Positions 10,901 to 24,725 of a stretch of DNA of 64,000 bases are shown here, one piece after another. The stretch spans positions 159,530,283 through 159,594,282 of the forward strand of contig OZ038381.1 in NCBI GenBank assembly GCA_964036045.1, in the 5' to 3' direction. Position numbers and translations under genes: made by a program. The notes below the pieces were generated by a model. It was not told where the DNA came from. It was given only the letters and a program-made list of their open reading frames with translations, and made no database searches. The stretch is from Eutreptiella sp. 'Long Island Sound 2002' (Eukaryota; Euglenozoa; Euglenophyceae; Eutreptiales; Eutreptiaceae). How positions within the stretch are numbered: the first letter of the stretch is position 1; each line of letters starts with the position of its first letter.

Positions 10901-12940
10901 CCCACTTGTGGGCCACTTCTGATTCTACCCCCCGCTCTGAAGCGGTGGGGACCCCCCAGGCGGCAGGGGTTATGTAGCCACCTTGCCCACTTGTGGGTCA
11001 CTTCTGATTCTGCTCCCCGCTCTGACGCGCTGGGGACCCCCCAGGCGGCAGGGGTTATGTAGCCACCTTGCCCTTTTCTGGGCCACTTCTGATTCTGCCC
11101 CCCGCTTTGAAGCGGTGGGGACCCCCCAGGCGGCAGGGGTTATGTAGCCACCTTGCCCACTTGTGGGTCACTTCTGATTCTGCTTCCCGCTCTGAAGCGG
11201 TGGGGACCCCCCAGGCGGCAAGGGTTATGTAGCCACCTTGCCCACTTGTGGGCCACTTCTGATTCTGCCCGCTGCTCTGAACCGGTGGGGACCCCCCAGG
11301 CGGCAGGGGTTATGTAGCCACCTTGCCCACTTGTGGGCCACATCTCATTCCGCCCCCCGCTCCGAAGCGGTGGGGACCCCCTAAGCGGCAGGGGTGATGT
11401 AGCCACTTTGCCCACTTGTGGGCCACTTCTGATTCTGCCCCCCGCTTTGAAGCGGTGGGGACCCCCCAAGGCGGCAGGGGTGATGTAGCCACCTTGCCCA
11501 CTTGTGGGCCACTTCTGATTCTGCTCCCCGCTCTGAAGCGGTGGGGACCCCCCAAGCGGCAGGGGTTATGTAGCCACCTTGCCCTTTTCTGGGCCACTTC
11601 TGATTCTGCCCCCCGCTTTGAAGCGGTGGGGACCCCCCAGGCGGCAGGGGTTATGTAGCCACCTTGCCCACTTGTGGGTCACTTCTGATTCTGCCCCCCG
11701 CTCTGAAGCGGTGGGGACCCCCCAGGCGGCAGGGGTTATGTAGCCACCTTGCCCACTTGTGGGCCACTTCTGATTCTGCCCGCTGCTCTGAACCGGTGGG
11801 GACCCCCCAGGCGGCAGGGTTATGTAGCCACCTTGCCCACTTGTGGGCCACATCTCATTCCGCCCCCCGCTCTGAAGCGGTGGGGACCCCCTAAGCGGCA
11901 GGGGTGATGTAGCCACTTTGCCCACTTGTGGGCCACTTCTGATTCTGCCCCCCGCTTTGAAGCGGTGGGGACCCCCCAAGGCGGCAGGGGTGATGTAGCC
12001 ACCTTGCCCACTTGTGGGCCACTTCTGATTCTGCCCCCCGCTCTGAAGCGGTGGGGACCCCCCAGGCGGCAGGGGTTATGTAGCCACCTTGCCCACTTGT
12101 GGGCCACTTCTGATTCTGCCCGCTGCTCTGAACCGGTGGGGACCCCCCAGGCGGCAGGGGTTATGTAGCCACTTTGCCCACTTGTGGGCCACATCTCATT
12201 CCGCCCCCCGCTCTGAAGCGGTGGGGACCCCCCAAGGCGGCAGGGGTGATGTAGCCACCTTGCCCACTTGTGGGCCACTTCTGATTCTGCCCCCCGCTCT
12301 GAAGCGGTGGGGACCCCCTAGGCGGCAGGGGTGATGTAGCCACTTTGCCCACTTATGGGTCACTTCTGATTCTACCCCCCGCTCTGAAGCGGTGGGGACC
12401 CCCCAGGCGGCAGGGGTTATGTAGCCACCTTGCCCTTTTCTGGGCCACTTCTGATTCTGCCCCCCGCTCTGAAGCGGTGGGGACCCCCCAGGCGGCAGGG
12501 GTTATGTAGCCACCTTGCCCACTTGTGGGTCACTTCTGATTCTGCTCCCCGCTCTGAAGCGGTGGGGACCCCCTAAGCGGCAGGGGTGATGTAGCCACTT
12601 TGCCCACTTCTGGGCCACTTCTGATTCTGCCCCCCGCTTTGAAGCGGTGGGGACCCCCCAAGGCGGCAGGGGTGATGTAGCCACCTTGCCCACTTGTGGG
12701 CCACTTCTGATTCTGCCCCCCGCTCTGAAGCGGTGGGGACCCCCTAGGCGGCAGGGGTGATGTAGCCACTTTGCCCACTTATGGGTCACTTCTGATTCTA
12801 CCCCCCGCTCTGAAGCGGTGGGGACCCCCCAGGCGGCAGGGGTTATGTAGCCACCTTGCCCTTTTCTGGGCCACTTCTGATTCTGCCCCCCGCTTTGAAG
12901 CGGTGGGGACCCCCCAGGCGGCAGGGGTTATGTAGCCACC

Positions 12941-15900
12941 TTGCCCACTTGTGGGTCACTTCTGATTCTGCCCCCCGCTCTGAAGCGGTGGGGACCCCCC
13001 AGGCGGCAGGGGTTATGTAGCCACCTTGCCCACCTGTGGGCCACTTCTGATTCTGCCCGCTGCTCTGAACCGGTGGGGACCCCCCAGGCGGCAGGGTTAT
13101 GTAGCCACCTTGCCCACTTGTGGGCCACATCTCATTTCGCCCCCCGCTCTGAAGCGGTGGGGACCCCCTAAGCGGCAGGGGTGATGTAGCCACTTTGCCC
13201 ACTTGTGGGCCACTTCTGATTCTGCCCCCCGCTCTGAAGCGGTGCGGACCCCCTAAGCGGCAGGGGTGATGTAGCCACCTTGCCCGCTTGTGGGCCACTT
13301 CTGATTCTGCCCCCCGCTCTGAAGCGGTGGGGACCCCCTAGGCGGCAGGGGTGATGTAGCCACTTTGCCCACTTGTGGGTCACTTCTGATTCTACCCCCG
13401 CTTTGAAGCGGTGGGGACTTCCCAGGCGGCAGGGGTGATGTAGCCACCTTGCCCACTTGTGGGCCACTTCTGATTCTGCCCCCCGCTTTGAAGCGGTGGG
13501 GACCCCCCAGGCGGCAGGGGTGATGTAGCCACTTTGCCCACTTGTGGGCCACTTCTGATTGTGCCCGCTGCTCCGAACCGGTGGGGACCCCCCAGGCGGC
13601 AGGGGTTATGTAGCAATCTTGCCCACTTGTGGGCCACTTCTGATTCTGCCCCCTGCTTTGAAGCGGTGGGGACCCCCTAGGCGGCAGGGGTGATGTAGCC
13701 ACCTTGCCCACTTGTGGGCCACTTCTGATTCTGCCCGCCGCTCCGAACCGGTGGGGACCCCCCAGGCGGCAGGGGTTATGTAGCCACCTTGCCCACTTGC
13801 GGGCCACTTCTGATTCTGCCCCCCGCTCTGAAGCGGTGGGGACCCCCTAGGCGGCAGGGGTTATGTAGCCACTTTGCCCACTTGTGGGCCACTTCTGATC
13901 CTGCCCCCCGCTTTGAAGCGGTGGGGACCCCCCAGGCGGCAGGGGTTAAGTAGCCACCTTGCCCACTTGTGGGTCACTTCTGATTCTGCCCCCCGCTCTG
14001 AAGCGGTGGGGACCCCCCAGACGGCAGGGGTGATGTAGCCACCTTGCCCACTTGTGGGCCACTTCTGATTCTGCCCCCTGCTCTGAAGCGGTGGGGACCC
14101 CCTAGGCGGCAGGGGTTATGTAGCCACCTTGCCCACTTGTGGGCCACTTCTGATTCTGCCCCCCGCTCTGAAGCGGTGGGGACCCCCCAGGCGGCAGGGG
14201 TGATGTAGCCACTGTGCCCACTTGTGGGCCGCTTCTGATTCTGCCCCCCGCTTTGAAGCGGTGGGGACCCCCCAGGCGGCAGGGGTGATGTAGCCACCTT
14301 GCCCACTTGTGGGTCACTTCTGATTCTGCCCCCCGCTTTGAAGCGGAGGGGACCCCCCAGGCGGCAGGGGTAATGTAGCCACCTTGCCGACTTGTGGGTC
14401 ACTTCTGATTCTGCCCCCTGCTTTGAAGCGGTGGGGACCCCCCAGGCGGCAGGGGTTATGTAGCCACCTTGCCCATTTCTGGGCCACTTCTGATTCTGCC
14501 CCCCGCTCTGAAGCGGTGGGGACCCCCTAGGCGGCACGGGTGATGTAGCCACCTTACCCACTTGTGGGCCACTTCTGATTCTGCCCCCCGCTTTGAAGCA
14601 GTGGGGACCCCCCAGGCGGCAGGGGTGATGTAGCCACCTTGCCCACTTCTGGGCCACTTCTGATTCTACCCCCCGCTCTGAAGCGGTGGGGACCCCCCAG
14701 GCGGCAGGGGTTATGTAGCCACCTTGCCCACTTGTGGGTCACTTCTGATTCTGCCCCCCGCTCTGAAGCGGTGGGGACCCCCCAGGCGGCAGGGGTTATG
14801 TAGCCACCTTGCCCATTTGTGGGCCACTTCTGATTCTGCCCCCCGCTTTGAAGCGGTGGGGACCCCCCAGGCGGCAGGGGTGATGTAGCCACCTTGCCCA
14901 CTTGTGGGTCACTTCTGATTCTGCCCCCCGCTCTGAAGCGGTGGGGACCCCCCAGGCGGCAGGGGTTATGTAGCCACCTTGCCCACTTGTGGGCCACTTC
15001 TGATTCTGCCCGCTGCTCTGAACCGGTGGGGACCCCCCAGGCGGCAGGGGTTATGTAGCCACCTTGCCCACTTGTGGGCCACATCTCATTCCGCCCCCCG
15101 CTCTGAAGCGGTGGGGACCCCCTAAGCGGCAGGGGTGATGTAGCCACTTTGCCCACTTGTGGGCCACTTCTGATTCTGCCCCCCGCTTTGAAGCGGTGGG
15201 GACCCCCCAGGCGGCAGGGGTGATGTAGCCACCTTGCCCACTTGTGGGCCACTTCTGATTCTGCCCCCCGCTCTGAAGCGGTGGGGACCCCCCAGGCGGC
15301 AGGGGTTATGTAGCCACCTTGCCCACTTGTGGGTCACTTCTAATTCTGCTCCCCGCTCTGAAGCGGTGGGGACCCCCCAGGCGGCAGGGGTTATGTAGCC
15401 ACCTTGCCCACTTGTGGGCCACTTCTGATTCTGCCCGCTGCTCTGAACCGGTGGGGACCCCCCAGGCGGCAGGGGTTATGTAGCCACTTTGCCCACTTGT
15501 GGGCCACATCTCATTCCGCCCCCCGCTCTGAAGCGGTGGGGACCCCCTAAGCGGCAGGGGTGATGTAGCCACTTTGCCCACTTCTGGGCCACTTCTGATT
15601 CTGCCCCCCGCTTTGAAGCGGTGGGGACCCCCCAAGGCGGCAGGGGTGATGTGGCCACCTTGCCCACTTGTGGGCCACTTCTGATTCTGCCCCCCGCTCT
15701 GAAGCGGTGGGGACCCCCTAGGCGGCAGGGGTGATGTAGCCACTTTGCCCACTTATGGGTCACTTCTGATTCTACCCCCCGCTCTGAAGCGGTGGGGACC
15801 CCCCAGGCGGCAGGGGTTATGTAGCCACCTTGCCCACTTGTGGGTCACTTCTGATTCTGCTCCCCGCTCTGAAGCGGTGGGGACCCCCCAGGCGGCAGGG

Positions 15901-18738
15901 GTTATGTAGCCACCTTGCCCTTTTCTGGGCCACTTCTGATTCTGCCCCCCGCTTTGAAGCGGTGGGGACCCCCCAGGCGGCAGGGGTTATGTAGCCACCT
16001 TGCCCACTTGTGGGTCACTTCTGATTCTGCCCCCCGCTCTGAAGCGGTGGGGACCCCCCAGGCGGCAGGGGTCATGTAGCCACCTTGCCCACTTGTGGGC
16101 CACTTCTGATTCTGCCCGCTGCTCTGAACCGGTGGGGACCCCCCAGGCGGCAGGGGTTATGTACCCACCTTGCCCACTTGTGGGCCACATCTCATTCCGC
16201 CCCCCGCTCTGAAGCGGTGGGGACCCCCTAAGCGGCAGGGGTGATGTAGCCACCTTGCCCACTTGTGGGCCACTTCTGATTCTACCCCCCGCTCCGAAGC
16301 GGTGGGGACCCCCCAGGCGGCATGGGTTATGTAGCCACCTTGCCCACTTGTGGGTCACTTCTGATTCTGCTCCCCGCTCTGAAGCGGTGGGGACCCCCCA
16401 GGCGGCAGGGGTTATGTAGCCACCTTGCCCTTTTCTGGGCCACATCTGATTCTGCCCCCCGCTTTGAAGCGGTGGGGACCCCCCAGGCGGCAGGGGTTAT
16501 GTAGCCACCTTGCCCAATTGTGGGTCACTTCTGATTCTGCCCCCCGCTCTGAAGCGGTGGGGACCCCCCAGGCGGCAGGGGTTATGTAGCCACCTTGCCC
16601 ACCTGTGGGCCACTTCTGATTCTGCCCGCTGCTCTGAACCGGTGGGGACCCCCCAGGCGGCAGGGTTATGTAGCCACCTTGCCCACTTGTGGGCCACATC
16701 TCATTTCGCCCCCCGCTCTGAAGCGGTGGGGACCCCCTAAGCGGCAGGGGTGATGTAGCCACTTTGCCCACTTGTGGGCCACTTCTGATTCTGCCCCCCG
16801 CTTTGAAGCGGTGGGGACCCCCCAAGGCGGCAGGGGTGATGTAGCCACCTTGCCCGCTTGTGGGCCACTTCTGATTCTGCCCCCCGCTCTGAAGCGGTGG
16901 GGACCCCCTAGGCGGCAGGGGTGATGTAGCCACTTTGCCCACTTGTGGGTCACTTCTGATTCTACCCCCGCTTTGAAGCGGTGGGGACTTCCCAGGCGGC
17001 AGGGGTGATGTAGCCACCTTGCCCACTTGTGGGCCACTTCTGATTCTGCCCCCCGCTTTGAAGCGGTGGGGACCCCCCAGGCGGCAGGGGTGATGTAGCC
17101 ACTTTGCCCACTTGTGGGCCACTTCTGATTGTGCCCGCTGCTCCGAACCGGTGGGGACCCCCCAGGCGGCAGGGGTTATGTAGCAATCTTGCCCACTTGT
17201 GGGCCACTTCTGATTCTGCCCCCTGCTTTGAAGCGGTGGGGACCCCCTAGGCGGCAGGGGTGATGTAGCCACCTTGCCCACTTGTGGGCCACTTCTGATT
17301 CTGCCCGCCGCTCTGAAGCGGTGGGGACCCCCCAGGCGGCAGGGGTTATGTAGCCACCTTGCCCACTTGCGGGCCACTTCTGATTCTGCCCCCCGCTCTG
17401 AAGCGGTGGGGACCCCCTAGGCGGCAGGGGTTATGTAGCCACTTTGCCCGCTTGTGGGCCACTTCTGACCCTGCCCCCCGCTTTGAAGCGGTGGGGACCC
17501 CCCAGGCGGCAGGGGTTAAGTAGCCACCTTGCCCACTTGTGGGTCACTTCTGATTCTGCCCCCCGCTCTGAAGCGGTGGGGACCCCCCAGACGGCAGGGG
17601 TGATGTAGCCACCTTGCCCACTTGTGGGCCACTTCTGATTCTGCCCCCTGCTCTGAAGCGGTGGGGACCCCCCAGGCGGCAGGGGTGATGTAGCCACTGT
17701 GCCCACTTGTGGGCCGCTTCTGATTCTGCCCCCCGCTTTGAAGCGGTGGGGACCCCCCAGGCGGCAGGGGTGATGTAGCCACCTTGCCCACTTGTGGGTC
17801 ACTTCTGATTCTGCCCCCCGCTTTGAAGCGGAGGGGACCCCCCAGGCGGCAGGGGTAATGTAGCCACCTTGCCGACTTGTGGGTCACTTCTGATTCTGCC
17901 CCCCTGCTTTGAAGCGGTGGGGACCCCCCAGGCGGCAGGGGTTATGTAGCCACCTTGCCCATTTCTGGGCCACTTCTGATTCTGCCCCCCGCTCTGAAGC
18001 GGTGGGGACCCCCTAGGCGGCACGGGTGATGTAGCCACCTTACCCACTTGTGGGCCACTTCTGATTCTGCCCCCCGCTTTGAAGCAGTGGGGACCCCCCA
18101 GGCGGCAGGGGTGATGTAGCCACCTTGCCCACTTCTGGGCCACTTCTGATTCTACCCCCCGCTCTGAAGCGGTGGGGACCCCCCAGGCGGCAGGGGTTAT
18201 GTAGCCACCTTGCCCACTTGTGGGTCACTTCTGATTCTGCCCCCCGCTCTGAAGCGGTGGGGACCCCCCAGGCGGCAGGGGTTATGTAGCCACCTTGCCC
18301 ATTTGTGGGCCACTTCTGATTCTGCCCCCCGCTTTGAAGCGGTGGGGACCCCCCAGGCGGCAGGGGTGATGTAGCCACCTTGCCCACTTGTGGGTCACTT
18401 CTGATTCTGCCCCCCGCTCTGAAGCGGTGGGGACCCCCCAGGCGGCAGGGGTTATGTAGCCACCTTGCCCACTTGTGGGCCACTTCTGATTCTGCCCGCT
18501 GCTCTGAACCGGTGGGGACCCCCCAGGCGGCAGGGGTTATGTAGCCACCTTGCCCACTTGTGGGCCACATCTCATTCCGCCCCCCGCTCTGAAGCGGTGG
18601 GGACCCCCTAAGCGGCAGGGGTGATGTAGCCACTTTGCCCACTTGTGGGCCACTTCTGATTCTGCCCCCCGCTTTGAAGCGGTGGGGACCCCCCAGGCGG
18701 CAGGGGTGATGTAGCCACCTTGCCCACTTGTGGGCCAC
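12941..18738. repeat. About 3.5-kb higher-order duplication inside the array
   Basis: Segments about 12,941-15,252 and 16,510-18,738 share the same ordered series of unit variants. The offset is 3,569 bp at the left end and 3,486 bp at the right end, close to 41-42 units. A partial earlier copy of the same variant order begins near 11,664. Confidence 0.75.
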
Positions 18739-20815
18739 TTCTGATTCTGCCCCCCGCTCTGAAGCGGTGGGGACCCCCTAGGCGGCAGGGGTGATGTAGC
18801 CACTTTGCCCACTTGTGGGCCACTTCTGATTCTGCCCCCCGCTTTGAAGCGGTGGGGACCCCCCAGGCGGCAGGGGTGATGTAGCCACCTTGCCCACTTG
18901 TGGGCCACTTCTGATTGTGCCCCCCGCTCTGAAGCGGTGGGGACCTCCCAGGCGGCAGGGTAGCCACCTTGCCCACTTGTGGGCCACTTCTGATTCTGCC
19001 CCCCGCTTTGAAGCGGTGGGGACCCCCCAGGCGGCAGGGGTTATGTAGCCACCTTGCCCACTTGTGGGTCACTTCTGATTCTGACCCTCGCTCTGAAGCG
19101 GTGGGGACCCCCCAGGCGGCACGGGCGATGTAGCCACCTTGCCCACTTGTGGGCCACTTCTGATTCTGCCCGCCGCCCTGAAGCGGTGGGGACCCCCTAG
19201 GCGGCAGGGGTTATGTAGCCACCTTGCCCAATTGTGGGCCACTGTTGATTCTGCCCCCCGCTCTGAAGCGGTGGGGACCCCCTAGGCGGCAGGGGTGATG
19301 TAGCCACCTTGCCCAGTTGTGGGCCACTTCTGATTCTGCCCCCCGCTTTGAAGCGGTGGGGACCCCCCAGGCGGCAGGGGTTATGTAGCCACCTTGCCCA
19401 CTTGTGGGCCACTTCTGATTCTGCCCCCGCTCTGAAGCGGTGGGGACCCCCAGGCGGCAGGGGTGAGGTAGCCACCTTGCCCATTTGTGGGCCACTTCTG
19501 ATTCTGCCCCCCGCTCTGAAGCGGTGGGGACCCCCCAGGCGGCAGGCGTTATGTAGCCACCTTGCCCACTTGTGGGCCACTTCTGATTCTGCCCCCCGCT
19601 CTGAAGCGGTGGGGACCCCCTAAGCGGCAGGGGTGATGTAGCCACTTTGCCCACTTGTGGGCCACTTCTGATTCTGCTCCCCGCTCTGAAGCGGTGGGGA
19701 CCCCCCAGGCGGCAGGGGTGATGTAGCCACCTTGCCCACTTGTGGGCCACTTCTGATTCTGCCCCCCGCTCTGAAGCGGTGGGGACCCCCAAGGCGGCAG
19801 GGGTTATGTAGCCACCTTGCCCACTTGTGGGCCACTTCTGATTCTGCCCCCGCTCTGAAGCGGTGGGGACCCCCAGGCGGCAATGGTGATGTAGCCACCT
19901 TGCCCAATTGTGGGCCACTTCTGATTGTGCCCCCCGCTTTGAAGCGGTGGGGACCCCCCAGGCGGCAGGGGTGATGTAGCCACTTTGCCCACTTGTGGGC
20001 CACTTCTGATTCTGCCCCCCGCTTTGAAGCGGTGGGGACCCCCCAGGCGGCAGGGGTGATGTAGCCACCTTGCCCACTTGTGGGTCACTTCTGATTCTGC
20101 CCCCCGCTCTGAAGCGGTGGGGACCCCCCAGGCGGCAGGGGTTATGTAGCCACCTTGCCCACTTGTGGGCCACTTCTGATTCTGCCCGCTGCTCTGAACC
20201 GGTGGGGACCCCCCAGGCGGCAGGGGTTATGTAGCCACCTTGCCCACTTGTGGGCCACTTCTGATTCTGCCCCCCGCTTTGAAGCCGTGGGGACCCCCTA
20301 AGCGGCAGGGGTGATGTAGCCACTTTGCCCACTTGTGGGCCACTTCTGATTCTGCCCCCCTCTTTGAAGCGGTGGGGACCCCCCAGGCGGCAGGGGTGAT
20401 GTAGCCACCTTGCCCACTTGTGGGCCACTTCTGATTCTGCCCCCCGCTCTGAAGCGGTGGGGACCCCCTAAGCGGCAGGGGTGATGTAGCCACTTTGCCC
20501 ACTTGTGGGCCACTTCTGATTCTGCCCCCCGCTTTGAAGCGGTGGGGACCCCCCAGGCGGCAGGGGTGATGTAGCCACCTTGCCCACTTGTGGGCCACTT
20601 CTGATTCTGCCCCCCGCTTTGAAACGGTGGGGACCTCCCAGGCGGCAGGGTAGCCACCTTGCCCACTTGTGGGCCACTTCTGATTCTGCCCCCCGCTTTG
20701 AAGCGGTGGGGACCCCCCAATCGGCAGGGGTAATGTAGCCACCTTGCCCACTTGTGGGTCACTTCTGATTCTGCCCCCTGCTTTGAAGCGGTGGGGACCC
20801 CCCAGGCGGCAGGGG

Positions 20816-22175
20816 TTATGTAGCCACCTTGCCCATTTCTGGGCCACTTCTGATTCTGCCCCCCGCTCTGAAGCGGTGGGGACCCCCTAGGCGGCACGGG
20901 TGATGTAGCCACCTTACCCACTTGTGGGCCACTTCTGATTCTGCCCCCCGCTTTGAAGCAGTGGGGACCCCCAGGCGGCAGGGGTGATGTAGCCACCTTG
21001 CCCACTTCTGGGCCACTTCTGATTCTACCCCCCGCTCTGAAGCGGTGGGGACCCCCCAGGCGGCAGGGGTTATGTAGCCACCTTGCCCATTTGTGGGCCA
21101 CTTCTGATTCTGCCCCCCGCTTTGAAGCGGTGGGGACCCCCCAGGCGGCAGGGGTGATGTAGCCACCTTGCCCACTTGTGGGTCACTTCTGATTCTGCCC
21201 CCCGCTCTGAAGCGGTGGGGACCCCCCAGGCGGCAGGGGTTATGTAGCCACCTTGCCCACTTGTGGGCCACTTCTGATTCTGCCCGCTGCTCTGAACCGG
21301 TGGGGACCCCCCAGGCGGCAGGGGTTATGTAGCCACCTTGCCCACTTGTGGGCCACATCTCATTCCGCCCCCTGCTCTGAAGCGGTGGGGACCCCCCAGG
21401 CGGCAGGGGTGATGTAGCCACCTTGCCCACTTGTGGGCCACTTCTGATTCTGCCCCCCGCTCTGAAGCGGTGGGGACCCCCTAAGCGGCAGGGGTGATGT
21501 AGCCACTTTGCCCACTTGTGGGCCACTTCTGATTCTGCCCCCCGCTTTGAAGCGGTGGGGACCCCCCAGGCGGCAGGGGTGATGTAGCCACCTTGCCCAC
21601 TTGTGGGCCACTTCTGATTCTGCCCCCCGCTTTGAAGCGGTGGGGACCTCCCAGGCGGCAGGGTAGCCACCTTGCCCACTTGTGGGCCACTTCTGATTCT
21701 GCCCCCCGCTTTGAAGCGGTGGGGACCCCCCAATCGGCAGGGGTAATGTAGCCACCTTGCCCACTTGTGGGTCACTTCTGATTCTGCCCCCTGCTTTGAA
21801 GCGGTGGGGACCCCCCAGGCGGCAGGGGTTATGTAGCCACCTTGCCCATTTCTGGGCCACTTCTGATTCTGCCCCCCGCTCTGAAGCGGTGGGGACCCCC
21901 TAGGCGGCACGGGTGATGTAGCCACCTTACCCACTTGTGGGCCACTTCTGATTCTGCCCCCCGCTTTGAAGCAGTGGGGACCCCCAGGCGGCAGGGGTGA
22001 TGTAGCCACCTTGCCCACTTCTGGGCCACTTCTGATTCTACCCCCCGCTCTGAAGCGGTGGGGACCCCCCAGGCGGCAGGGGTTATGTAGCCACCTTGCC
22101 CATTTGTGGGCCACTTCTGATTCTGCCCCCCGCTTTGAAGCGGTGGGGACCCCCCAGGCGGCAGGGGTGATGTAG
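20816..22175. repeat. Recent 1,013-bp higher-order duplication inside the array
   Basis: The block around 20,953-21,162 recurs essentially identically at 21,966-22,175. The shift is 1,013 bp, that is 12 units less 7 bp, the shortfall coming from a unit truncated at cagggtagccacc. Confidence 0.8.
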
Positions 22176-24725
22176 CCACCTTGCCCACTTGTGGGTCACT
22201 TCTGATTCTGCCCCCCGCTCTGAAGCGGTGGGGACCCCCCAGGCGGCAGGGGTTATGTAGCCACCTTGCCCACTTGTGGGCCACTTCTGATTCTGCCCGC
22301 TGCTCTGAACCGGTGGGGACCCCCCAGGCGGCAGGGGTTATGTAGCCACCTTGCCCACTTGTGGGCCACATCTCATTCCGCCCCCCGCTCTGAAGCGGTG
22401 GGGACCCCCTAAGCGGCAGGGGTGATGTAGCCACTTTGCCCACTTGTGGGCCTCTTTCTGATTCTGCCCCCCGCTTTGAAGCGGTGGGGACCCCCCAGGC
22501 GGCAGGGGTGATGTAGCCACCTTGCCCACTTGTGGGCCACTTCTGATTCTGCCCCCCGCTGTGAAGCGGTGGGGACCCCCTAAGCGGCAGGGGTGATGTA
22601 GCCACTTTGCCCACTTGTGGGCCACTTCTGATTCTGCCCCCCGCTTTGAAGCGGTGGGGACCCCCCAGGCGGCAGGGGTGATGTAGCCACCTTGCCCACT
22701 TGTGGGCCACTTCTGATTCTGCCCCCCGCTTTGAAGCGGTGGGGACCTCCCAGGCGGCAGGGTAGCCATCTTGCCCACTTGTGGGCCACTTCTGATTCTG
22801 CCCCCCGCTTTGAAGCCGTGGGGACCCCCCACGCGGCACGGGTTATGTAGCCACCTTGCCCACTTGTGGGCCACTTCTGATTCTGCCCCCCGCTTTGAAG
22901 CGATGGGGACCCCCCAGTCGGCAGGGGTTATGTAGCCACCTTGCCCACTTGTGGGCCACTTCTGATTCTGCCCCCCACTCTAGAGCAATGGGGACCCCCC
23001 CAGCGGCAGGGGTTATGTAGCCACCTTGCGCACTTGTGCACCACTTCTGATTCTGCCCACCGCTTTGAAGCGGTGGGGACCGCCCAGGCGGCAGGGGTTA
23101 TGTAGCCACCTTGCCCACTTGTGGGCCACTTCTGATTCTGCCCCCCGCTTTGAAGCGGTGGGGACCCCCCAGGCGGCAGGGGTTATGTAGCCACTTTGCC
23201 CACTTGTGGGCCACTTCTGATTCTGCCCCCCGCTCTGAAGCGGTGGGGACCCCCCAGGGGGCAGGGGTGATGTACCCACCTTGCCCACTTGTGGGCCACT
23301 TCTGATTATGCTTCCCGCTCTGAAGCAGTGGGGACCCCCCAGGCGGCAGGGGTGATGTAGCTACCTTGCCCACTTGTGGGCCACTTCTGATTCTGCCCCG
23401 GGCTTTGAAGCGGTGGGGACCCCCCAGGCGGCAGGGGTGATGTAGCCACCTTGCCCACTTGTGGGCCACTTCTGATTTTGCCCCCCGCTTTGAAGCGGTG
23501 GGGACCCCCCAGGCGGCACGGGTTATGTACCCACCTTGCCCACTTGTGGGCCACTTCTGATTCTGCCCGCTGCTCTGAAGCGGTGGGGACCCCCCAGGCG
23601 GCAGGGGTTATGTAGCCACCTTGCCCAGTTGCGGGCAACTTCTGGTTCTACCCCCCGCTCTAAAGCGGTGGGGACCCCGTAGGCGGCAAGGGTGATGTAG
23701 CCACTTTGCCCACTTGTGGGCCACTTCTGATTCTGCCCCCCGCTTTGAAGCGGTGGGGACCCCCCAGGCGGTAGGGGTTATGTAGCCACCTTGCCCACTT
23801 GTGGGCCACTTCTGATTCTGCCCCCCGCTCTGGAGCGATGGGGACCCCCCCAGCGGCAGGGGTTATGTAGCCACCTTGCCCACTTGTGGTCCACATCTGA
23901 TTCTGCCCCCCGCTCTGAAGCGGTGGGGACCCCCCAGGCGGCAGGGGTTATGTAGCCACCTTGCCCACTTGTGGGCCACTTCTGATTCTGCCCCCCGCTC
24001 TGAAGCAGTCGGGACCCCCCAGGCGGCAGGGGTTATGTAGCCACTTTGCCCACTTGTGGGCCACTTCTGATTCTGCCCCCCGCTCTGAAGCGGTGGGGAC
24101 CCCCTAGGCGGCAGGGGTGATGTAGCCACCTTGCCCACTTGTGGGCCACTTCTGATTTTGCCCCCCGCTTTGAAGCGGTGGGGACCCCCCAGGCGGCAGC
24201 GGTTATGTAGCCACCTTGCCCAGTTGCGGGCAACTTCTGATTCTACCCCCCGCTCTGAAGCGGTGGGGACCCCCTAGGCGGCAAGGGTGATGTAGCCACC
24301 TTGCCCACTTGTGGGCCACTTCTGATTCTGCCCCCCGCTCTGAAGCGGTGGGGACCCCCCCAGCGGCAGGGGTGATGTAGCCACCTTGCCCACTTGTGGG
24401 CCACTTCTGATTCTGCCCCCCGCTCTGAAGCGGTGGGGACCCCCCAGGCGGCAGGGGTAATGTAGCCACCTTGCCCACTTGTGGGCCACTTCTGATTCTG
24501 CCCCCGCTCTGAAGCGGTGGGGACCCTCCAGGCGGCAGGGGTTATGTAGCCACCTTGCCCACTTGTGGGCCACATCTGATTCTGCCCCCCGCTCTGGAGC
24601 GATGGGGACCCCCTAGGCGGCAGGGGTTATGTAGCCACCTTGCCCACTTGTGGGCCACATCTGATTCTGCCCCCCGCTCTGAAGCGGTGGGGACCCCCCA
24701 GGCGGCAGGGGTGATGTAGCCACCT

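Larger units (their letters stand above)
4921..24725. repeat. 85-bp satellite array, about 233 copies
   Basis: The consensus starts TAGCCACCTTGCCCACTTG and ends AGGCGGCAGGGGTTATG, 85 bp long; 19.8 kb of array divided by 85 is about 233 units. Variants include TTATG/TGATG ends, CCCAG/CCTAG, CTCTGAAG/CTTTGAAG/CTCTGAACC, and a few units with 1-7-bp losses. Each unit has two inverted repeats: GCCCAC-TT-GTGGGC and CCGCT-CTGA-AGCGG, the latter extendable by flanking C/G runs. Because 85 leaves remainder 1 on division by 3, a minus-strand reading passes through all three frames every three units and meets almost no stops, giving open frames up to 432 codons. These are composition artefacts, not genes. 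Confidence 0.97.

Noticed and set aside
4917-24575. Many 60-432-codon open frames in the 85-bp array (mostly minus strand)
   Set aside because: They repeat the same translated unit in rotating frames, have no splice or start context, and follow from a stop-poor satellite.
4921-24725. CRISPR array
   Set aside because: Units are contiguous with no unique spacers, and the genome is eukaryotic.
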